Assembly (NCBI GenBank): GCA_009783085.1
Contig: WRHU01000012.1
Span: forward strand, 1 to 37,902
Direction of reading: 5' to 3'
DNA length: 37,902 nucleotides
Source: Coriobacteriia bacterium
GTDB lineage: Bacteria; Actinomycetota; Coriobacteriia; Coriobacteriales; UBA8131
Made by a program: the position numbers and the translations under genes. This document shows positions 30,855 to 37,902 of this stretch, in pieces (positions within the stretch are counted from its first letter, which is position 1; the number at the start of each line of letters is the position of its first letter). The notes under the pieces were generated by a model, which was given only the letters and a program-made list of their open reading frames with translations, did not search any database and had not been told where the DNA came from.

Positions 30855-33800
30855 ATGAAAAGAGTCAAAAAGCCCCTTGCACTTTTTCTAAGCGTTGTTT
30901 TAGCCATAACGCTCATGCCCCTTGACGTTGCTTTTGCTCGTGAGAGTACGGAAGATGCACTTCTTGTTAATCGTACGCCCACAAATGAAGATACCGATGC
31001 CTTGGATGTTGGCGCTGCCACTGCCTCTGATGTTGAAGTAGACATCCCGAAGCGCCTTGAAGGCTACGAACTCACAGAGCGAGAAATAGACTACACCACG
31101 TATGAAAACCCTGAAACAGGTGAGGCAACCACAGTTTTTTATGGAAAAGACGTGCGCTTTTTAGATGAGGAAACTGGTGAGATAACCGATATTGACGCAA
31201 GCCTTGTTGAAACAGACGAAAAAGGCTACGCTTTTGAAAATGCAGCAGGTGACGCTAAGCAATATTTTCCAGACACCTTAAATGAAAAAAGTCCTTTGCG
31301 TCTGGAATCTCAAGACTATGCCATCAGTTTTGCACCCTTGTTTTTAGACGGCAATAATACTCAGTTTGCAGGTCCTGAAACACAAAGCGTAAAGACGACT
31401 GATATATATGAACACGAACACGACAAAGACCTGCTCGTTTCGTATGCAAAAGATACAGCCATATCGCTTTTGTTCCGCTCACTTTCTGATGGCATCAAAG
31501 AAGAAATTATTTTAAGCGAACCGCTTGATGCAGGCTCACTTGAGTTTTCACTTGAGGTTACAGGGCTTATACCGCAGGTTACAGAAGATACCTCACAAAT
31601 CTTTTTCTTTGATGCTTCTGAGGTTGCAAAAAAACAAAAACAGGACAAAGATATAAGCGAATGTGAGGCGGTAGCACACATTCCGGAAGCCTTAATAACT
31701 GACAGCTCTGGCAACCCGGATGTTTTTGCGTACGCAACCTATGAACTGGAGCAAACGGACAAAGACACCTATTTGCTTCGCCTCGTGCTTCCAAAAGACT
31801 TTATGACTTCAGATGAGCGTATGTATCCTCTTGTTATTGACCCTTCTACAAGCTGGCTTACCTACAGAAGTGTAAGCACGGTAAGCGTGCATTCAGGTAC
31901 TGAAATTGCTGATCAAGTAGGCTCTATGACCGATATTGCCGTTGGTAGGCGCGATGGAGATACGTATCGAACCTATCTTCACATTCGCGGTTTCAGAGCC
32001 TTTGTCAATGCGCTTGGTGACCGAACGGTTACGAGCGCAACGCTTACGCTTACCAAAAATTCGGACAAGCCCAATGTTGGTGCACCTTTAATTGAGGCAC
32101 ATGAGATAAAAGAGCCCACCGAAGAGCAACTAGGCGTAAACTCACGCATGACATGGAAGACAAAGCCTTCGTATTTCTCAAAGGTTTTGGATACAAGAAC
32201 TACGCGTGCCACAAACGCAGAACTAAAGATAGACCTAAAAAACTATATTGCAGAAATGCGCGCTCGTACGGATAGAACTACCTATGGACTAGCCCTCATT
32301 TCAAATACTTCTGGGGCGTGCGCAAGTTTTTATGGTTCGCATTCAGCAGAAGAAGACTATCGTCCTGTCGTATCGGTGTCCTATAACGGCTCAGGCACCA
32401 TTGCTCCTCCTGCCGAGCGCCCCGAAGCGTTTGAAAGTGTTGAGATAGACAAGCCAAACATCAACCCAACTGCTGCCAATAGCACCGTACGCATTACTAT
32501 GACGCCTGATGATATGAATGGCATTGACACCTATCAATACCGCATACTGTTATGTGGCATAACGCAGACAGGCGCTCATGCAACCACTGATGTGCTTTAT
32601 CAAAACAGGGACTTTCAAAATGTTGCGGTCAGAAAAACTGCTGATGGAGAAAGCGCTTATTTTGACCTGAACGTATCTGGCTTTCCCGAAGGTTGCTATC
32701 GCATCTCGACCCGTGGTGTTAACAACATTGGTGCCTCACAAGCCAAAGGCGCACACTTGCACATAGACCGCACGCCTCCACTCATGGCAAGTGTGGGTGT
32801 TTTGGCCAACGGGCAAAGTGGAGTAAAGATAACAGACACCTCAGCTCGCTGGCTTTCAAAGCAAGGGGAGAGAACACGGGTTTCTTATGCAGGTCTTAGT
32901 GACGCAAACGCTCAGGCTAACCGTCACGCACAGGCAAAAATTGGCGATCAGTGTTCTGCTAAAAGAATAGCTGTACAGCTTCGTATTGTAAAAAGTGACA
33001 ACACGCTCGTGAGAGATTGGCACTATCCAGATGACAAAGATCTTGCCACTTCGCTGTCTTCTGCAAAAAATGGTTCGTTTTTATTGCACGATAGCTATTT
33101 TGAAAACTATGGACCAGGTTCATATACTATACAGGTGCGCCCCGTGGATGCTGCCGGCAATATTGGTGCTGTCAGATCAGTATCATATCTTATACCGTAT
33201 CCTCGCCTGGGCTTAGAAATACATAGCATTACGGGCGCTAACACGTCTGCCGATACCCTCATTGCCAGAAAAGTTGACCAGGCAGCTGATAGCTATTTTG
33301 CCAACAAACAAGAGGTTTTAGCTACCGAAACCTTAAGCGGCACGGTTGGAATATCTGCACTCGTGCCTGAGCGTTTTTATCCCTCACTAGACACTAAGCT
33401 CTCTATAGAAAGCATAAAGCTCGATAATGGGGGAGAGTTTGCAAAAGACATTGTGACGGGTATTACTACGCATTCAACCTATTCACTCTACACTGCCTTG
33501 TATCCTGACGGAAACTACCGTTTTACCCTATCAGGCAAAGACGGCAAGGGAAACATCTCGCCTTCGCAAAGCATTGAGTGTCGCATTGAAAACGTGTTGC
33601 CTGCACCTGAGGTCTTTGCCCTAACGCCGATTCGTGCCGACAATGAGTTTGTTATCTCGTGGCGACTTTTTGGACAAACCGCAGAAATTGGTGGGCTTGA
33701 ATACTCGCTCGATGAGGGCACGAGCTGGACAGAAGTATCACGCATGGCTCCAGATGTAGGTCTTTTTGGTGTGAGCACCAAGACTAACTCAGACGGCTCT

Positions 33801-36800
33801 GCAAAACAGGGAAGCTATACCTTACTGGTCAGAGGCTATAAGACAAGTGGAGCAAAAGGAGAGGTGGCTTCAGTTGTTTTAACGGTGGATTCATCTGCGC
33901 CTGAAGTCAAGATTCATGATTTCGATGCAGGGAGCGTCATTGCCACAGCGCGCGCTCGCTACTTTGATTTCTACACCGTATCCATTAAGCAAAAAGGGCA
34001 GCTTGATGCAGCGTATAAAGAAGTGTTGCGAGGTGTCCACGAGCTTGATAACGAAAGCGCTGGCTTTATTGACCTTTTTGCCGATACGTATGCACCGGGT
34101 ACCTACGTATTAAAACTTGAGGCAACTTCTCTTTCAGGCATAAGTGCAACTGACACCTTTGAGGTCTATCGTCCTGATACCAAAGGTGTACAAACGCCTG
34201 CAGTAATCGAGCTTATTTTGCCCAATGATGCACTCGTTGATATTCCTAACTACACAATAGGTTCAAAAGTGAGTGCTGCAGGTGTCGCCTATGAAAATGC
34301 GACAAGAGAGTTTTATCTTTCTGGCAAAAAACAGACTTCAAAAAAGACGGGTCAAGCACGCGACTTTACTGATGATTTTGCTGATACGGGGCGCTATCCT
34401 GAAGGAGCCTACGTACCAATCATTGCTGCTTTGAAAGACAATAATGCTCCGGTGATAAGTGCCAAGACTTCTGTGGCAAACTTGAGCGCGACAAGTGTTA
34501 ATGATGCGGACAGTTATGCGCACATTGCTGGTGAGGTTTTGCAAGGAAAACTCAGCCCTCGCTTAAACGAACTGCAAGCAACACTAGAGTCAAAGACCTA
34601 TCACTTGGCCTTACCGGCTACAAGTATTACCTTAAAGCCTCTGGCCACACAGCCAAGTAATCAAAACGGTGGTGCGATACGCTATTTTGTTAAAGTGGGG
34701 CAGGCAGACTATACAGAAGTAAAAGCAAATACGAAAATAAACATACGCGAGATAACGGGGGGCGAGTATATCTATGCAAGCTCATTTAGCATCAAGGCGA
34801 CTATTTCTCGAGGGGAAGCAGGGGCAGTGTCCCTTACCCAAATAGACATAAGCGCAGATATTGTCTATCCAGACTATCTTCACATAGATTTCTTAAGCCA
34901 GTTTGCGCCCAAAAACCTCACCGCAACTGACAAGATTAACTACAAGACCTATCTTGATTGGACCAAAAAAACCAACAAAGCCTTACCTGAGGGTATTTAT
35001 TATGAGGTGTATCAAGCACGAAGTGTCAACGTGCCAGATGACGAGTGGCTTAGACTTGGTGATAAGGAACAAGATACCTACTTTGTAAATCCTCGTGTGG
35101 GAGATTTCTCAACTACGTTTTACTACCGGGTTCGTGCGGTACGGCAAAGCACTAAAGACGGCAAGCCATCTCTTGCGCAAGGCGAATACTCAAACATCGC
35201 CACCTCAAATGTGATTGACAAAAATGAGTTTGTTAAACGAATGGGGGATAAGGATTTTTGGGACTATGAAAGCCTTGGTGTGCCAAGTGGTCAGGCACAA
35301 ATTGAAAAGTCTTGGGGAAACTTTTGTTATACCCAAACTGATAGAGCCATTCAAACAGATACCATGATGTCTGAGGGTTTGACAAGAACGTATAACTCTC
35401 AGTCCTCTTCCGTAACACCTTTTGGACGAGGACAAGATTTTGCTTACAATATCGAAATCCTAACCCTTGGCTTTGAAGCTGAACAACACGTGGCAGGAAA
35501 AACGGCTACCTATGCGCTTAAAGACGATACGGGAACACTTGAGTTGTTCTTGCCCGACGATGACCAAGGTAACTATCACTCCTTCCATTCGCTACACACC
35601 AAACTTGAAGTGCTGGTAGATAAGCCTAAAACGATGACGATACAAAGACACGAAGGCGAAGAGGACGATGCAGGCAAATCTTTACAACAAACCGTTGTTT
35701 CAAAAGAGGTCTATTTTCGCCTGACCTTAAAAGACATGACCGAGTATTGGTTTGATGTGTCCGGCAGGTTAATGGTTATCAAAGATACGCATGATAACTA
35801 CCTTACCCTTGAATATGACTCTGAGCGAGGTTATTTACAGCGCATCGTGTCAAACGGCAAGCGCGAGATGAGCTTTGTGACAAATACCCAAGGTTTGATT
35901 GTGCAAGCAACTTTGCCTGACAACAGAGGAGTTTTCTATTCTTACAACTATGACAAGACGCTAAAAAGTGTGCGAGTCTATGAAAAACAAAACGTCAAGC
36001 TAAATGAACACTACGAGATGGCCGAGGCAGACAAAAGCGAAAATGACATCGTCTATCGCTATGACTACACCACTGACGCACTGGGCAGACCCTATATGAC
36101 GAGTGTCTTTGATGTCTTAGACCATGCCTATTCAATTGAATACAAATCAAACCCGGTGGACAATCTCTTTGTTCAAGCAGTTAAGGCCACAAACCCGATA
36201 GGCGAGCGTACGCATTTTGCATACGGTGGTTTGTTAGATGAAACTACCGTAATAGAGCGCTTTATACCCGGCTCAGATAGTCCTAACTACCGTGAGCGTG
36301 CTGTTTTTGATGACAGAGGACAGATAGCCTTAAGCGCGGTATCTACGCCTGGGCAGCTTCAGACCGAAGAGCTCGTTACTACGTATTCTTACCGTGACAA
36401 CCTTCTTTTGACCCAAAGTGCGCTTAGAGAATATCAAGAGCTAGTTGATGGTAAGGTAGTGCGCCACATAGAGCTTATCCAAGAGCAAAAAAGTGAATAT
36501 TTGAAGGGCACTGAAAACGAAGCGAAAAATGTTGATGATGCGGGAACAACTACTACCTATGCTTATGGAGCTTTAGGTGCGGTTAATGCAAATGAGGCAA
36601 GTGAGGTAAAGACCATTACCGCAGATGGCGATGTGGAAGAAGATACGAGTTATGAATTTGATGAGGATACCGGAGATGAGCTTGAAGAGATAGATCGATT
36701 TGAAGATACGATTACGAGAAACGTCTACGATGAGCGGGGAAATTGCATAAGCACCAAAACCTATACGCAAGAGTTCACTAACGGAAAAGCAACGAGCCCA

Positions 36801-37902
36801 GAGATATTGACCTCTGTTACTACTACGGTGTTTGATGCTTTTGACAATGAACTTGAAAGTGTTAGCACCGAATACGGCTCACCCAATGTTACCACCAAAA
36901 CGGTGGCTTCTTATGACCTCATGGGGAACGTGACTTATGAGGCAAGTGGCGTTGTAGTAGCAGGCTCATTTGTAAACGTAACTTCTACAACTACTACCTA
37001 TGACTTCTTGGGTCGTGTTATAAAAACCAGTTTTCAAGAACCGGGGCTTGCACCAAAAACGGAGAGCTTTACCTATGACAAATCAGGTGCGGTGCTTACC
37101 TCAACAGACCATAAAGGCATTACTACCACAAGCACCTATGATGAGTTAGGGAGAAACACTTCAAGCACTACAGCAGCTCCTGGCGAGGCTCCTAGAGAGA
37201 TGCGCAGCGAATATGGCTATGACACCATTACCCTCAATACGCTTGCTGGCAAACAGACAGTTGCACAGGCAAGAAAATACACCAGTTTTGATGCGCTCGG
37301 TACACAGAGCATTAGCTATTCTGATGCGTTGGGTAATTCCTTAAGAACTACGGCTGCAGGCATCAACTCAGATGTCATCTTAGCAAGCGATGGGAAAACT
37401 ATTGCGACCATCACAAGCGCAGAAGGTGAGAGTGCACTAAAGATTTCAGCTTCGGTTTTTGACCGGCTCGGCAACACCACCCACACCCTTGCCAATCCGC
37501 TTATTAAGGGCGGAAGCCTTGTGGTGGGTGCTGATACTATTGTTACGACTTCAGAATACAGTGTAGACGGCAAAGAGCTCAGCTCAACGGATGCTTTAGG
37601 CAACAAAACCACCTACACCTATGACAGCCAAGGAGAGCTTGCCTCAGTGGTCTTACCTGCTGCAAGCAACGTTGATACAGCCAAAAACACCGCTGTGGCA
37701 TCTGCTGCTACCTCACACTTTTCAACGGACATTAACCCAGCAGATGGCGGTAGCATAGAGACCACCATAGATGCCCTTGGCAACATGAGCCAGACCAAAA
37801 CTGATGCAGGTGGCAAAACGCTGTCCATTTCTGACTATGGCTTTAGCCAACCTACCACAAAAGGGGCAATTACCACTACGTTTGAGTACAATGAAAAAGG
37901 GC
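30855..37902 (+). CDS. Giant DNRLRE/RHS-repeat secreted protein (3' end beyond the window)
   Basis: The frame is open from ATG 30855 to the window end, at least 2349 codons. Signal peptide 1-30 (PLALFLSVVLAITLMPLDVAFA). A DNRLRE-type domain covers about 328-512 (AVGRRDGDTYRTYLHIRGF; YGLALISNTSGACASFYGS). A long stretch of Ig-like/fibronectin-like repeats covers about 520-1450 (SFTLIID-like ends, DAAGNIGAV). RHS/YD repeats run from about 1600 to the edge (VYDERGNCISTKTYTQ; TSTYDELGRNTSS; ATIDALGNMSQTKT-type). The design matches WapA-like and other secreted RHS proteins, whose shell encloses a C-terminal toxin. The toxin tip and any immunity gene lie outside the window. It starts 10 bases after the upstream stop, with AGGTG as a weak ribosome-binding site, so it belongs to the operon. 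Confidence 0.9.
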   Translation, partial: MKRVKKPLALFLSVVLAITLMPLDVAFARESTEDALLVNRTPTNEDTDALDVGAATASDVEVDIPKRLEGYELTEREIDYTTYENPETGEATTVFYGKDVRFLDEETGEITDIDASLVETDEKGYAFENAAGDAKQYFPDTLNEKSPLRLESQDYAISFAPLFLDGNNTQFAGPETQSVKTTDIYEHEHDKDLLVSYAKDTAISLLFRSLSDGIKEEIILSEPLDAGSLEFSLEVTGLIPQVTEDTSQIFFFDASEVAKKQKQDKDISECEAVAHIPEALITDSSGNPDVFAYATYELEQTDKDTYLLRLVLPKDFMTSDERMYPLVIDPSTSWLTYRSVSTVSVHSGTEIADQVGSMTDIAVGRRDGDTYRTYLHIRGFRAFVNALGDRTVTSATLTLTKNSDKPNVGAPLIEAHEIKEPTEEQLGVNSRMTWKTKPSYFSKVLDTRTTRATNAELKIDLKNYIAEMRARTDRTTYGLALISNTSGACASFYGSHSAEEDYRPVVSVSYNGSGTIAPPAERPEAFESVEIDKPNINPTAANSTVRITMTPDDMNGIDTYQYRILLCGITQTGAHATTDVLYQNRDFQNVAVRKTADGESAYFDLNVSGFPEGCYRISTRGVNNIGASQAKGAHLHIDRTPPLMASVGVLANGQSGVKITDTSARWLSKQGERTRVSYAGLSDANAQANRHAQAKIGDQCSAKRIAVQLRIVKSDNTLVRDWHYPDDKDLATSLSSAKNGSFLLHDSYFENYGPGSYTIQVRPVDAAGNIGAVRSVSYLIPYPRLGLEIHSITGANTSADTLIARKVDQAADSYFANKQEVLATETLSGTVGISALVPERFYPSLDTKLSIESIKLDNGGEFAKDIVTGITTHSTYSLYTALYPDGNYRFTLSGKDGKGNISPSQSIECRIENVLPAPEVFALTPIRADNEFVISWRLFGQTAEIGGLEYSLDEGTSWTEVSRMAPDVGLFGVSTKTNSDGSAKQGSYTLLVRGYKTSGAKGEVASVVLTVDSSAPEVKIHDFDAGSVIATARARYFDFYTVSIKQKGQLDAAYKEVLRGVHELDNESAGFIDLFADTYAPGTYVLKLEATSLSGISATDTFEVYRPDTKGVQTPAVIELILPNDALVDIPNYTIGSKVSAAGVAYENATREFYLSGKKQTSKKTGQARDFTDDFADTGRYPEGAYVPIIAALKDNNAPVISAKTSVANLSATSVNDADSYAHIAGEVLQGKLSPRLNELQATLESKTYHLALPATSITLKPLATQPSNQNGGAIRYFVKVGQADYTEVKANTKINIREITGGEYIYASSFSIKATISRGEAGAVSLTQIDISADIVYPDYLHIDFLSQFAPKNLTATDKINYKTYLDWTKKTNKALPEGIYYEVYQARSVNVPDDEWLRLGDKEQDTYFVNPRVGDFSTTFYYRVRAVRQSTKDGKPSLAQGEYSNIATSNVIDKNEFVKRMGDKDFWDYESLGVPSGQAQIEKSWGNFCYTQTDRAIQTDTMMSEGLTRTYNSQSSSVTPFGRGQDFAYNIEILTLGFEAEQHVAGKTATYALKDDTGTLELFLPDDDQGNYHSFHSLHTKLEVLVDKPKTMTIQRHEGEEDDAGKSLQQTVVSKEVYFRLTLKDMTEYWFDVSGRLMVIKDTHDNYLTLEYDSERGYLQRIVSNGKREMSFVTNTQGLIVQATLPDNRGVFYSYNYDKTLKSVRVYEKQNVKLNEHYEMAEADKSENDIVYRYDYTTDALGRPYMTSVFDVLDHAYSIEYKSNPVDNLFVQAVKATNPIGERTHFAYGGLLDETTVIERFIPGSDSPNYRERAVFDDRGQIALSAVSTPGQLQTEELVTTYSYRDNLLLTQSALREYQELVDGKVVRHIELIQEQKSEYLKGTENEAKNVDDAGTTTTYAYGALGAVNANEASEVKTITADGDVEEDTSYEFDEDTGDELEEIDRFEDTITRNVYDERGNCISTKTYTQEFTNGKATSPEILTSVTTTVFDAFDNELESVSTEYGSPNVTTKTVASYDLMGNVTYEASGVVVAGSFVNVTSTTTTYDFLGRVIKTSFQEPGLAPKTESFTYDKSGAVLTSTDHKGITTTSTYDELGRNTSSTTAAPGEAPREMRSEYGYDTITLNTLAGKQTVAQARKYTSFDALGTQSISYSDALGNSLRTTAAGINSDVILASDGKTIATITSAEGESALKISASVFDRLGNTTHTLANPLIKGGSLVVGADTIVTTSEYSVDGKELSSTDALGNKTTYTYDSQGELASVVLPAASNVDTAKNTAVASAATSHFSTDINPADGGSIETTIDALGNMSQTKTDAGGKTLSISDYGFSQPTTKGAITTTFEYNEKG

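Overview
The window reads as a chromosomal segment of a Gram-positive actinobacterium, most likely a moderately low-GC member of the Coriobacteriia. This is inferred from gene order and protein style, not from a database search. The block rimP-nusA-ylxR-infB-rbfA-nrnA-truB-ribF has a DHH phosphoesterase between rbfA and truB and lacks the L7Ae-type ylxQ gene that Bacillus-like operons carry. clpC is followed directly by disA. Lipobox and Sec signal peptides are present, and several large secreted proteins are built from Ig-like modules.

Layout. 1-327: the 3' end of a secreted Ig-like protein, closed by a strong hairpin terminator. 490-1049 (minus strand): a zinc-ribbon membrane protein and tRNA-Pro(CGG). 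1307-7633: tatA, greA, lysS, clpC and disA. 7821-12316: a cell-envelope island with a small secreted protein, an SGNH-type lipoprotein, an acyltransferase-3 membrane protein, a membrane-anchored MORN-repeat protein, and a second SGNH-like protein fused to Ig-like domains. Together these look like a split version of an OatA-type O-acyltransferase. 12464-16083: an ECF vitamin transporter in which T is a separate gene and both ATPases plus an S-like membrane domain are one polypeptide. 16128-24987: the translation and ribosome-maturation operon, preceded by a good promoter and a structured leader ending in a terminator-like hairpin. 25086-37902: a consensus promoter driving three tightly spaced genes for very large secreted proteins (DUF4430/B-repeat; DUF6273/Ig-like; DNRLRE-RHS). 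The last runs off the window edge, so any C-terminal toxin tip is not visible.

A cross-cutting trait is low-complexity expansion. It occurs in conserved genes (ClpC tail, DisA linker, NusA tail, ECF linker, acyltransferase loops) and in short repeats between genes. The clearest single oddity is a perfect 46-bp tandem duplication at the acyltransferase/MORN junction. It copies the ribosome-binding site and start codon and leaves a 17-codon decoy frame.

The most interesting candidate systems are the split SGNH/acyltransferase/MORN island, the A-A'-S fused ECF transporter, and the three-gene giant surface-protein operon ending in an RHS protein.
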